A stretch of DNA of 64,000 bases. Origin: Streptomyces stelliscabiei. Lineage in GTDB: Bacteria; Actinomycetota; Actinomycetes; Streptomycetales; Streptomycetaceae. Positions 34,981-43,335 of the stretch are shown piece after piece (positions within the stretch are counted from its first letter, which is position 1; each line of letters starts with the position of its first letter). The notes below the pieces were generated by a model. The model worked only from the letters and a program-made list of their open reading frames with translations, was not told the DNA's origin and made no database searches. The stretch spans positions 9,982,001 through 10,046,000 of the forward strand of contig NZ_JADBGF010000001.1 of NCBI RefSeq assembly GCF_014873495.1, written 5' to 3'. The translations under genes were made by a program, and so were the position numbers.

Positions 34981-35574
34981 TCACGCAGCCGGTAGCGACC
35001 CGGACCGCGCCAAGGCGAGGACGTTCTCGATTCCCTGCGTGAGGACCTCGTCGGAGAACTTCCGGTCGGAGAGCGCGCGGGACAGCTGCAACGTTCCCAC
35101 CGCCATGGTGTAGAGCCCGACGGCCTGACCGCGGGCGGATTGCGGATCCTCGGGTGCCAGGCGGGCGGCGAGCTCGTCCAGGACGGCTTTGGCACCGTGG
35201 GTGTAGGCGTCCTTGGTCGCGTCACCGCAGCGGCCGATCTCGTCGAGCAGGGCTGCGGACGGGCAACCGTCGCCGGGGTTGTCGCGATGCTCGGGTGACA
35301 GATACGCGCGGATGAGATCCTCGAGTCCCTCGCGGCCGGGGCGCAGCGTGTCGTACTGCTCCACCTGCGCGCGCAGCTGCTCGGCGACGACGTGAGCGAC
35401 GAGGTCGTCCTTGGACTCGAAGTGGGCGTAGAAGGCCCCGTTGGTGAGTCCGGCGTCGGACATCAGCGTGGAGATGCCGGAGCCGTCGATGCCGTCCTGC
35501 TTGAACCGGTGGCCGGCCTGCTCGATGATCCGCTGCCGCGTCACCTGCTTGTGCTCTTTGGTGTAGCGCGCCAC
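34981..35574 (-). CDS. TetR/AcrR-family regulator
   Basis: The 197-residue repressor starts at a GTG with GGAGG 7 bp upstream. The HTH covers residues 10-56: VTRQRIIEQAGHRFKQDGID then GLTNGAFYAHFESKDDLV. The ligand domain (residues 70-197) ends with SRALSDRKFSDEVLTQGIEN. It is closest to regulators of short-chain dehydrogenase or flavin reductase genes. The region upstream contains an AT-rich stretch (TAATATTA at 35643-35650), which may hold its operator. The neighbouring OYE-type reductase is now only a scrap, so its former target may be lost. Confidence 0.87.
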   Translation of the reverse strand: MARYTKEHKQVTRQRIIEQAGHRFKQDGIDGSGISTLMSDAGLTNGAFYAHFESKDDLVAHVVAEQLRAQVEQYDTLRPGREGLEDLIRAYLSPEHRDNPGDGCPSAALLDEIGRCGDATKDAYTHGAKAVLDELAARLAPEDPQSARGQAVGLYTMAVGTLQLSRALSDRKFSDEVLTQGIENVLALARSGSLPAA

Positions 35575-35772
35575 AGGGTTCCTCCATCAAGTCCGCCGGG
35601 CCATTGCCTCGCATCCCATCCTAATGTGTGGTCTGACGCATGTAATATTATGGTTGGCAGGTGATTTTTTGGGGGCCCTCGACGGGGATGCCCTCGTGGT
35701 CATCGCCGGCATACCGCTCGCGTCGCGAGCGCATGTTCACTGCTGCCTGCCTGTGCCTTGCGTACGCCGAAG

Positions 35773-35800
35773 CGTCCGAGGAGGGCGACTCCCTCGGACG
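35773..35800. terminator. Hairpin between TetR promoter region and OYE remnant
   Basis: CGTCCGAGG (35773-35781) pairs with CCTCGGACG (35792-35800) over a 10-nt loop. It lies just past the stop of the OYE remnant on the minus strand. CGCTCGCG-T-CGCGAGCG, another tight palindrome, is about 40 bp further left. Confidence 0.6.
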
Positions 35801-35815
35801 CCGGGTCATGCTTCG

Positions 35816-35990
35816 TCAGGCGGTGTGGGTGGGGTAGTCGGTGTAGCCGGCCGCGCCGCCGCCGTAGAAGGTGGCGGGGTCGGGGGTGTTCAGGGGTGCG
35901 CCGGCGCGTATGCGTTCGACCAGGTCGGGGTTGGCGAGTGCCATCGAGCCCACGGTGATGACGTCGGCGATGCCGTTCTCGATGTCCTTG
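35816..35990 (-). pseudogene. Old-yellow-enzyme (alkene reductase) C-terminal remnant
   Basis: About 55 codons read IENGIADVITVGSMALANPD, LVERIRAGAPLN and FYGGGAAGYTDYPTHTA-stop, which is the end of N-ethylmaleimide reductase-type flavoenzymes. The rest of the gene is replaced by a 9-bp tandem repeat at exactly the break point. Confidence 0.75.
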
Positions 35991-36053
35991 GTGCGGGTGG
36001 TGCGGGTGGTGCGGGTGGTGCGGGTGGTGCGGGTGGTGCGGGTGGTGCAGGTG
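35991..36053. repeat. Seven tandem copies of a 9-bp unit
   Basis: GTGCGGGTG is repeated seven times without interruption; only the last copy has one change (GTGCAGGTG). It lies between the OYE scrap and the response regulator stop. Confidence 0.9.
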
Positions 36054-36059
36054 GTGGCG

Positions 36060-36722
36060 TCAGGCCGGGTGGATGAGGCGGCTTTCGTAGGCGAAGATCA
36101 CGGCTTGTATCCGGTCGCGGAGTTCTAGCTTGTGCAAGATTCGCCCCAGATGTGACTTCACGGTCGCCTCCGCGAGGTGCAGGGCGGCCGCGATCTCGGC
36201 GTTGGACAGGCCGCAGCCCACCTTGATGAGCACCTCGCGCTCACGAGCGCTGAGCCGGCTCAGCCGCTCGTCGCGGCCGGCGCCGCTGCCGTCGGGTATG
36301 TGCGGGCGGAGGTTCTCCAGCAGGCGGCGGGTGATCCGCGGGGAGACCACCGCGTCGCCCGCGGCCATGCTGCGTATCGCGCTGAGCAGTTCCTCGGGCC
36401 TGGTGTTCTTCAGCAGGAAGCCCGAGGCTCCGGCGTTGAGTCCGGCGAAGGCGTATTCATCCAGGTCGAAGGTGGTGAGGATCAGCACTCTGCTCTGCGG
36501 GGAGATGCGGATGACCTGCCGGGTCGCCTCGATCCCGTCGGTCCCGGGCATCCGGACGTCCATGAGGACGACATCGGGGCGCAGCTCCCGCGCGAGGCGT
36601 ATGGCCTCTCTGCCGTCAGCGGCTTCGCCGACCGGTGCCATGTCGGGCTGGGCCTCCAGGACCGTGCTGAAGGCCATGCGGAGCAGCGCCTCGTCGTCGG
36701 CGATCAGGATGCGGATCGTCAT
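36060..36722 (-). CDS. NarL/LuxR-family response regulator
   Basis: The 220-residue protein has a receiver domain (IRILIADDEALLRM, phospho-acceptor D55 in VVLMDVRMPG, the switch Thr in LILTTFDLDE and Lys in FLLKNTRPEEL) and a LuxR-type HTH at residues 150-210 (LSAREREVLIKVGCGLSNAE, AEATVKSHLGRILHKL). Its ATG overlaps the stop of the histidine kinase gene by 4 bp, so the two are translated as a pair. Likely targets include its own operon and the divergent lipase gene. The 9-bp tandem repeat lies 7 bp beyond its stop. Confidence 0.95.
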   Translation of the reverse strand: MTIRILIADDEALLRMAFSTVLEAQPDMAPVGEAADGREAIRLARELRPDVVLMDVRMPGTDGIEATRQVIRISPQSRVLILTTFDLDEYAFAGLNAGASGFLLKNTRPEELLSAIRSMAAGDAVVSPRITRRLLENLRPHIPDGSGAGRDERLSRLSAREREVLIKVGCGLSNAEIAAALHLAEATVKSHLGRILHKLELRDRIQAVIFAYESRLIHPA

Positions 36723-38008
36723 GCGGACGCCGCTCCGCTGCTGCCGAGGTCGAGGCGGGTGTGGACTCCCCAGCCGCCGCCCGGGAACGGTCCTGCCCGC
36801 AACGTCCCCCCGTAGGCGGCCGCGCGCTCGCGCATGCCGGGAATGCCGTGGCCGGATGGTGTGGCGCCGGGCAGCGGCGGGCGGGGGCCGCTATCGGTGA
36901 CGTCGACTGTGACGGTCTCGGTCGAGCACCGTATCCCGACCTTCGCGCGTGTGCCGGGGGGTGTGTGCTTGAGGGTGTTGGTCAAGGCTTCCTGCACCAA
37001 GCGGTAGACGGTCAGTTGTGCGGTGGCGGGAATGTGGGTGTGGCCGCCCCGGACCTCTACGCGGGTCGGCAGCCCGGCGGCGCACATCTGGTCGGCGAGA
37101 GCTGTCAGTTGTGCGATGCCGGGCAGCGGGTGGCGCTCCACGTCCGGTTCGTCGGTCCGCAGGATGCCCAGCGAGCGCCGCATGTCGGTCAGTGCCTGCC
37201 GGCCCGTCTCGGAGATCTGGAGCATCACCGTGGTGGCCTTGTCGGGCGACCGGTGCTGCGCGTAGACGGCGGCGTCGGTGAGCGCGACGATGACGGACAG
37301 GTTGTGGGTGACGATGTCGTGCACCTCCCGAGCGATACGTGTCCTCTCCTCGGCGACGGCCAGCCGCGCCTGCTGGTCCTGTTGTTGCTCCAGACGCGCG
37401 GCCCGTTCCTCCAGAGCCGCGAGGTAGGCGCGGGTGGTCCGCACATTCACCCCCAGGACGGCGGAGGCGACGACCATCGCCGTCACCGCGACGAAGAGGG
37501 TCAGGAATGCGCCTTCCGTCGCCCAGCGCAGACAGGCAAGCAGGGCCCCGCCCTCCACGATGGCACCGGCGACAAGGGTGCCGCGCCGGCCCGAGTTCGC
37601 GGCCACCGTGTACAGGGCCACCAGCAAGGCGATGTCCGCAGGCAGTTGGACGTTTGTCAGCCACTGGACGAAGGCCGCGGCTGCCACGGCGCCGAACACC
37701 GTGAGCGGGGCCCGGCGCCGCCACACCAGGGGCAGCGCCAGGGCGGCGGTGAGGGCCACGGTCACCGAGAAATCTTGCGGCGCGCGCGTGGTCATGATGT
37801 TGAGCAGGAGCAGCGCCGGCAACAGCGAGTCCCGCACCACGGGCGGCAGCCGAAGGGCACAGCGCCGGGCGGCTGTCACCAATCGTCCCGCTCGCGCGGA
37901 GGCCAGGTCGGCGTACCTCGTCAGCCGTACGGCCGTCTTCGTCCGCCGCGCGCGGTCCCTGAAGCGTACCGGGTGGGCGTTGCCGGCTTCCGCGGCCGCC
38001 TGGGTCAT
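36719..38008 (-). CDS. Two-component sensor histidine kinase (HisKA_3 type)
   Basis: The 429-residue kinase has an N-terminal membrane part with about five hydrophobic spans (residues 50-175; LPADIALLVALYTVAA, GAFLTLFVAVTAMVVASAVL). A dimerisation/phospho-acceptor domain follows, with the motif EERTRIAREVHDIVTHNLSV (phospho-acceptor His near residue 230), and then a HATPase domain with QEALTNTLKHTPPGTRAKVG (N box) and SGHGIPGMRERAAAYGG (G box). The ATG at 38008 has AGGGA 7 bp upstream; the longer frame from 38059 lacks one. No extracellular loop is large, so the signal is probably sensed in the membrane. Confidence 0.93.
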   Translation of the reverse strand: MTQAAAEAGNAHPVRFRDRARRTKTAVRLTRYADLASARAGRLVTAARRCALRLPPVVRDSLLPALLLLNIMTTRAPQDFSVTVALTAALALPLVWRRRAPLTVFGAVAAAAFVQWLTNVQLPADIALLVALYTVAANSGRRGTLVAGAIVEGGALLACLRWATEGAFLTLFVAVTAMVVASAVLGVNVRTTRAYLAALEERAARLEQQQDQQARLAVAEERTRIAREVHDIVTHNLSVIVALTDAAVYAQHRSPDKATTVMLQISETGRQALTDMRRSLGILRTDEPDVERHPLPGIAQLTALADQMCAAGLPTRVEVRGGHTHIPATAQLTVYRLVQEALTNTLKHTPPGTRAKVGIRCSTETVTVDVTDSGPRPPLPGATPSGHGIPGMRERAAAYGGTLRAGPFPGGGWGVHTRLDLGSSGAASA

Positions 38009-38255
38009 CACATGTCCCTGTCGATCGAGCATCGTGGTGGCCCCGGCCGGGGCCACCACCGCGTACGCCGCAGCCAGGTCGGATGAGGGGAGCGAGGCCC
38101 CGGCTACCGGGCGTGTTGCGCAGCCCTGTCACGGTAGGCCGCAGTCCCAGGGGAACGCATGAGTCCACCGTCTGATGGCACCGCACCGAGCTACGACTGT
38201 GGGAGGAGTCCCGCTACCCCCGTAGTCGCAGAGCGGCCGCTGGACCGGCGTGTTC

Positions 38256-38343
38256 GATTGCGACTCCGGTTGCACGGGGGACATGCGTTGGATTGCGACT
38301 CCGGTTGCACAGGGACATGCCTCGGATTGCGACTCCGGTTGCA
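38256..38343. promoter_or_regulatory. Three 20-bp direct repeats upstream of the lipase-like gene
   Basis: GATTGCGACTCCGGTTGCAC occurs identically at 38256-38275, 38291-38310 and 38324-38343, at starts 35 and 33 bp apart. Copies 1-2 are also followed by a shared GGGACATGC. They end 57 bp before the lipase-like start and lie 248 bp from the kinase start. The repeated spacing of about 3.3 helical turns fits cooperative regulator binding. The adjacent response regulator is the obvious candidate; that is inference. Confidence 0.75.
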
Positions 38344-38400
38344 CGCGATGGCGACCCGGGATCGATGTGGCATCGCGTGCCCCGCGCTGAGGATGGCCGG

Positions 38401-39855
38401 ATGACCGAGATCATCACGGGGCTGTACATGTCCCCTCTGGAATTGCTTGTGTTGCTGGGCGCCGTCGCACTGGTGGTGGCGCGCTGGCTTCCCCCAACTG
38501 CACGCCCGCGCGTCACGAACGCGGCGGGGGTGGTGTCGTTGCTGTCCGCGATCGTGCTGAGTGTGGCGGGGATCCGCTGGCAGATGCTGCCGGTACTGGC
38601 AGGGGCTGCCCTCGCGCTGCCGTTCGCCTTCTCTCCTTGGTCGCGACGCCGTAGCAGTCGGCCGGCGTGGCGGGCCCGATGGTGGCTGGCGTTGCCGGGG
38701 TCGGCTGCCTGCGTCGGTCTGATCGCCACGGGCCCGGTGGCTGCCTGGTCCTTTCCCGTACCCGTGTTTCCCGAGCCGTCAGGCCGTTTCGCGGTCGGCA
38801 CCCGTGTGATGCAGTGGACCGACCCACACCGCCCCGAGACCTTCACCGCCGACCCGCACGACCGGCGCACGGTCGTGGTCCAGCTCTGGTATCCCGCGCG
38901 GAAGAGCCCCGCAGGCGCGCAGCGTGCTCAGTACCTGGGACGCACAGAGCACGAGGCTCGCATCGTCTCTGACGCCCTCGCCAGCGAAGTCGGTCTGCCC
39001 GGCTTCCTGGTCGACGGCGTCCCGCGTGCCCACACCCATGCGGTCTTCAACGCCGCAGTGGACGGCAGGAGCGGACGATTCCCGGTCGTACTGTTCTCTC
39101 CCGGGTCGGGCGGAGTACGCACCCAGAACACCGCCTGGGCGGAGGAACTGGCCAGCCACGGCTACATGGTCGCCGCCCTCGACCACCCCTACGACTCTGC
39201 CGCCGTCGTCCTCACCGACGGCCGGACGATCCACACCAAGACCGCCTCGACCGGCGACCGGGACAAGGACGACAAGCTGGCGGCCGACTGGACGGATGTT
39301 CGGGCCGCTGACCTCAGCTTCGTCCTCACCCAACTGGACCGTCTGGGCCGAGGTGCGATCGCCGGCCCGCTGACCGGACGCCTGGACACCAGCCGGGTCG
39401 CGGTGACCGGCCACTCCATGGGGGGTGCCGCCGCCCTGCAGACAGCCCGGCAGGACGGCCGGTTCGACGCTGTCATCGACCTGGACGGCTACCCCCACGG
39501 ACCCCTCTCGCCCGCCCTCCGCCAGCCGACGCTCGCCCTGACTCAGGCCATCACCCCCGGAACCGACCCGCACTACATCCCCCGCCTCACCAAGGTCCTC
39601 AAGCTCAGCGCCGCGACGAGCTACCGGCTCACCATCCCCGGTGCCGCGCACCTCACCTTCATGGACGGCCCCCTGTACCTGCCGCCCGTGCCCTCGATCG
39701 TCGGCTCCCTGGGCCGTACCGAGAGCCCGCGCGTCGTCGCCGCGACCACGCTCGCCTTCCTGGACACCACCCTGCGGCGCACACCCGGTGACCTGGCGGA
39801 CGTTCTGTCGGCCTACGGCGACCTCAGCGTCCACCGCCCGGCCGAAAGCCGCTGA
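38401..39855 (+). CDS. Membrane-anchored alpha/beta hydrolase, PAF-acetylhydrolase/lipase-like
   Basis: The 484-residue protein has three hydrophobic spans in its first 135 residues (PLELLVLLGAVALVVARWL, VVSLLSAIVLSVAGI, WWLALPGSAACVGLIATGPV). An alpha/beta-hydrolase domain follows: VLFSPGSGGVRTQNTAWAEE is the oxyanion region, the nucleophile is in VTGHSMGGAAA near residue 340, and the catalytic His in IPGAAHLTFMDG near residue 418. This matches the p-II PAF-acetylhydrolase-like family, active on lipids or polyester chains. The catalytic domain should face outward. The ATG at 38401 has GAGGA 8 bp upstream. The three direct repeats upstream suggest regulation by the neighbouring two-component system. 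Confidence 0.87.
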   Translation: MTEIITGLYMSPLELLVLLGAVALVVARWLPPTARPRVTNAAGVVSLLSAIVLSVAGIRWQMLPVLAGAALALPFAFSPWSRRRSSRPAWRARWWLALPGSAACVGLIATGPVAAWSFPVPVFPEPSGRFAVGTRVMQWTDPHRPETFTADPHDRRTVVVQLWYPARKSPAGAQRAQYLGRTEHEARIVSDALASEVGLPGFLVDGVPRAHTHAVFNAAVDGRSGRFPVVLFSPGSGGVRTQNTAWAEELASHGYMVAALDHPYDSAAVVLTDGRTIHTKTASTGDRDKDDKLAADWTDVRAADLSFVLTQLDRLGRGAIAGPLTGRLDTSRVAVTGHSMGGAAALQTARQDGRFDAVIDLDGYPHGPLSPALRQPTLALTQAITPGTDPHYIPRLTKVLKLSAATSYRLTIPGAAHLTFMDGPLYLPPVPSIVGSLGRTESPRVVAATTLAFLDTTLRRTPGDLADVLSAYGDLSVHRPAESR

Positions 39856-40039
39856 TCGGCTGGGCCACGGCAGCCGACGGCATGGCCGTTCCCCTGTCGA
39901 GGACGAAATTCTGCCGGGCGGTCGCCGGCGGGGGAGGGTGTGTCGCGATCGGATACCTGGTGGACCGGGTGGAGGCGGAGGGCGACGTCTAGGCCGAAGG
40001 GTGTGGTCGGCAGACCGGCGGGGTGCGGCCCGCGCCCGC

Positions 40040-40927
40040 TCAACGCCCCCACGGAGTGCAACCGGACCGTCCATCCGCCAACTCGAAGCAGGCCCGCGCG
40101 TCAGACGGCCGCTCGATGCCGAGCATCAGGGTGTAGATGGCACGGTTCGGTACGGCGACCTGCCCCGACTGGTGCTGCTCGTCGGTGGTCTCGACCCATA
40201 CCCGGTCCCCGCGCCGCGGTTCGGTGATGCGGCCCCATGACGCCTGGCACTTCAGGCTGACGCGCAGCTCCACGACCCGGCCGGCGGTCTCCCGCCGCGC
40301 ACGCGTGTCCGCGTCCGTCCAGCAGTCCGTGTCCCTTTGTTCGGAGTTGCGGCCCGTGCAGTGCTCACCTCGGCACGCGCCTGTGCTCAGCCGGGGCGCC
40401 GCCTCCTCGCGCCCGCCGCCGTACGTCCATGCCCAGGCGGTCCAGGTCCCCGCGCCCAGCGCGGCGGCCAGAGCGGCTCCCGCCGCCGCGACCACCACGG
40501 TCCTGCGGCTCAGCTTCCCGTCCCTCGGGGCGAGCGCCGGCGTGTCGGCCCGGACGTCCGCCCTCGGCGGGGAGTCCACCGCGCTTTCGAGTCTGTTCTG
40601 CCCTCCTCCGGTCTCCCCTCCGGCCGCGGTGTCGCGTGCGTCCCGTCCGCTCCAGGCACGCTCGGCGAGCCGCCACAGTGCCAGCAGTCTCGCCGGATCC
40701 GCGCCGCTCAGCTTCGCGAGCGCCTCCACCGCGTCGCGGGGCGGCAGCGTCTTGCCGTTGAGGTAGCGCTCCCACGACGACTTGCTGTACGAGGTCCTGG
40801 CCGCCAGCGCGGCGAAGCTCAGTCCGGTGCCGTCCTTGGCCTCCCGCAGCCGCTCCGTGAGGTGGCGGACCTCGGGCGCGGTCGGCTCCGATATGCCGCG
40901 CGGCTGCGGCCGAGCGCCCTCAGCCAC
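40040..40927 (-). CDS. Membrane-tethered XRE regulator with extracytoplasmic DUF2690 domain
   Basis: The 295-residue protein has an XRE-type HTH (residues 20-75: GLSFAALAARTSYSKSSWER, then PRDAVEALAKLSGADP), a linker, one transmembrane segment (RRTVVVAAAGAALAAALGAG, about 140-160), and an extracytoplasmic DUF2690 domain with cysteines in STGACRGEHCTGRN, ELRVSLKCQASWGRI and the end block ARACFELADGRSGC. The topology suggests a DNA-binding protein whose activity is set by an outside ligand. Its GTG start overlaps the stop of the upstream paralog by 8 bp, so the two are co-translated. The ligand and target are unknown. Confidence 0.85.
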   Translation of the reverse strand: MAEGARPQPRGISEPTAPEVRHLTERLREAKDGTGLSFAALAARTSYSKSSWERYLNGKTLPPRDAVEALAKLSGADPARLLALWRLAERAWSGRDARDTAAGGETGGGQNRLESAVDSPPRADVRADTPALAPRDGKLSRRTVVVAAAGAALAAALGAGTWTAWAWTYGGGREEAAPRLSTGACRGEHCTGRNSEQRDTDCWTDADTRARRETAGRVVELRVSLKCQASWGRITEPRRGDRVWVETTDEQHQSGQVAVPNRAIYTLMLGIERPSDARACFELADGRSGCTPWGR

Positions 40928-41744
40928 TGGGTTTCCTGAGTTCGCGCCAGGTCATCGGACCCACGATGCCGTCGTCGTCGAGTCCACGGGATCGCTGGAA
41001 CCTTTGGACCGCGGCCTTGGTGTTGGGCCCGAACGACGCGTCGATCCCCTTGGGGTCGAAGCCGTGCTTCTTGACCAGACACTGCACCTCGGCGACCGCC
41101 TCGACGGTGGTTCCGACGCCGTACTCGTCGGTCAGGGTCGTGCTGTGCCCGGCGTACACAAAGCCGTCGCGCACCGTGAAGTAGCACGGGAACGTCCGCA
41201 CGGAGTACGTGGAGGTCGGCACGCTCGTGCTCCTGCCCTGCTCGCGCGGCTCCGCCTCCGACTCCCAGGGCCGTGCGGCCAGCAGGGCCGCCGCCGCGAG
41301 CACCACCACGACGGCGGTCGCCGACGCCGTGACCAGCGGACTCCTGTGCAGGTGCCGGCCGGAGCCCTTCCGCTCGCTCGGGGATGCCGTCTCCGGCTGC
41401 GCGGGTTCCTGTGGCCGCTCCTCCTCCCGCGCGGACTCCTGCCCCGGCTGTTCGGGCTGCTCCGGCGGTGCGAGCTCCGCTTCGACAGCGGATGTGGCCA
41501 CTTCCCACAGTGCCGTCAGGTTGATCCGATCACCGCCGCATACGTCCGCCATGGCCTCGACGGCGTGCCGGGGCGGCACCGCCTTCCCGTTGAGGTAACG
41601 CTCCCACGACGACTTGCTGTACGAGGTCCTGCTCGCCAATGCGGCCAGGCTCAGACCGCTGTGGTCCTTCAACTGTCTGAGCTGCACCACGAGTTGCCGG
41701 ATCCGAGGATCCAACGACTCGGGCAGCGCCTTCCAACGCGACAT
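40920..41744 (-). CDS. Membrane-tethered XRE regulator with peptidoglycan-binding domain
   Basis: The 274-residue protein is a paralog of the gene behind it. The XRE HTH (residues 20-70, LSLAALASRTSYSKSSWERY, then VPPRHAVEAMADVCGGDRIN) is about 60 percent identical by eye to that of the DUF2690 protein. A low-complexity Glu/Pro linker, one transmembrane segment (SATAVVVVLAAAALLAA, about 136-152) and a C-terminal peptidoglycan-binding type 1 domain follow (EVQCLVKKHGFDPKGIDASF, AAVQRFQRSRGLDDDGIVGP). Such a layout could couple cell-wall state to transcription. ATG start. A secreted protein with the same wall-binding fold is divergent, 329 bp away. Confidence 0.86.
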   Translation of the reverse strand: MSRWKALPESLDPRIRQLVVQLRQLKDHSGLSLAALASRTSYSKSSWERYLNGKAVPPRHAVEAMADVCGGDRINLTALWEVATSAVEAELAPPEQPEQPGQESAREEERPQEPAQPETASPSERKGSGRHLHRSPLVTASATAVVVVLAAAALLAARPWESEAEPREQGRSTSVPTSTYSVRTFPCYFTVRDGFVYAGHSTTLTDEYGVGTTVEAVAEVQCLVKKHGFDPKGIDASFGPNTKAAVQRFQRSRGLDDDGIVGPMTWRELRKPSG

Positions 41745-42073
41745 GCCAACCCCCTTTCGCGCACTCCATTGTGTGCACCTTCAGCGTGTGGCCAAGCGTA
41801 CGGAGATACGACCGTCCGGACGCACGTTCCCCACCTCTCTCGTCCATCGCGCCTTCACGCCACCCCCACGTCCCGCCGTCGTGTCGTCCCGCATGACGTC
41901 CCAGCAGGTCAGAGTGGTACGCATCCCGTGCTGTCCCAACCGGGCGGGTTCTGTGGCTGGTGGGGAGCCCGACCCTCCAGCATGGATCTCGTTCGACCGG
42001 ACGGCACGGTTCACCCGGGGCCGTCCGCCGAGCACGACCGATATCCAGACCACACCTATTCCGGGGGTACCCC

Positions 42074-42484
42074 ATGGCACTCAGCGCAGCCCGCAAACGC
42101 ACCGCGATCATGCTCGCCTCCCTCACCCTGGTGGGCGGCACGGCCACCGGGGGTGTCGCCGTCGCAGCCGGAACCGCGGCGGCCGCGGTCTTCCCGTGCG
42201 ACGTCAACATGAGTTCCAGCGGCCGGCTCTCCGCCGGTTACTACAACGGCAACACCGTCGTCCCCTCCTCCTCGCAGGTGACCGCCGCCGGCAAGGAAGC
42301 GCAGTGCATCCTGAAGTACCACGGCTACAACCCGGGGACGGTCGACGGCATCTTCGGCAGCAACTCCAAGGCAGCGGCGAAGAGGTTCCAGGAAATCTAC
42401 AACGACGCCTGCAACGGCAGGCTGGACGAGGACGGTCTGGTCGGCGAGGAGACCTGGCCCCGCCTTCGCCGTCTCTCCTGCTGA
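42074..42484 (+). CDS. Secreted peptidoglycan-binding-domain protein
   Basis: The 136-residue protein has a signal peptide (residues 1-38, RTAIMLASLTLVGGTATGGV, ending in an alanine-rich cleavage region) and a peptidoglycan-binding type 1 domain: AQCILKYHGYNPGTVDGIFG, then AAAKRFQEIYNDACNGRLDE and LVGEETWPRL. It has no catalytic domain, so it is a wall-binding or decoy protein. GGGGG lies 6 bp upstream of the ATG. Divergent from the membrane-tethered regulator that carries the same fold, it may be the regulator's ligand or its target gene product. Confidence 0.87.
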   Translation: MALSAARKRTAIMLASLTLVGGTATGGVAVAAGTAAAAVFPCDVNMSSSGRLSAGYYNGNTVVPSSSQVTAAGKEAQCILKYHGYNPGTVDGIFGSNSKAAAKRFQEIYNDACNGRLDEDGLVGEETWPRLRRLSC

Positions 42485-42954
42485 CCGTGGTGTAGGCACG
42501 CTGGGCTGTGGACCGCCTCCGGTAGGACCCTCGTACGGTCCGGCCTGGCTCAGGGCGAGTCTGCGACGGGGGAAGCTCAGAGGTGAGAGAGGTGTCTGGG
42601 CAGGCCGAGCCCCCCGGGGGCAGCGGAGCCGCCCACCACTGGTGGCTGCAGTGCGACGCCGGACTTTGAGATGCCGGCCTCCGGCTGGACGGCGGAGATC
42701 AGCCGGGGTGATAGGTGGGCGTCCGGAAGCGGTGGCCTCGGGCGGTCGGCTCCATGGGGCTCAGCCGGACGATAGCCCCCCTGGTCCGTCGGCCGCGCCG
42801 GCTTCTCCAGTTCGTCTGCCGGCGCACCGAGTTGCCGTCGGCTTCCCGTGGGGAGGCCGTGAGGGTGCTCGACCTCGATGGTGTCCGCTCGAACCCTCGG
42901 ACGCGGGCCCGGCCGCTGGCTGGTGCGTCGGCCGCACCGACCAGTTGCCGCGTC
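42485..42954. other. Gap of about 470 bp without a recognised gene
   Basis: Frames on both strands are unconvincing and match nothing. The left part should include the terminator of the secreted wall-binding gene, but no strong hairpin was found. Confidence 0.45.
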
Positions 42955-43118
42955 GTGCTTCGGACTCGGGACGAACGGGGAATCGGCGGTCACTCTGGAG
43001 GCGCCCGGCGAGAGGTGTGTCCGGACTCGGATGCGCCCGTCTACGTCATCGGATCGCTTGGCGACAACGTCAACTCGAGACCTACGGGGCCTGGAAGTAC
43101 GCGCGCTCCTCCAAGTAG
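42955..43118 (+). pseudogene. C-terminal scrap of a YncE-like secreted protein
   Basis: Pieces in two frames read LGTNGESAVTLEAPGERCVR, then GDNVNS and, after a shift, TYGAWKYARSSK-stop. They mirror the end of the remnant at 20625-21007 (GVSEVTLTG, SGDNVNT, TYGAWKYFIFTS-stop). Nothing upstream continues it. Confidence 0.5.
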
Positions 43119-43335
43119 CCTCGGCCCGCAGCCGATCCGGTAGCACGGCTGCGTCCCGCTGTCGGCCGCCGCACACCTCTTGGCGTGCCTGAGGAAGAAG
43201 GCTCACCCACCATGGTCCATACAGCCTCGCCGCTCACCGGCCTCGGCCGACGCCGTCCGTCACAAGGCGCCCTCTCCGTGGCACATCTGAGTGACTTTCG
43301 CATCCGGCGCACACTCGTGTCGGGGAGGGGGTGAG

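Noticed and set aside
38256..38343. Possible short CRISPR array
   Set aside because: Only three repeats of 20 bp with 13-15 bp between them, too short for spacers, and there are no cas genes. It fits a regulator-binding array.
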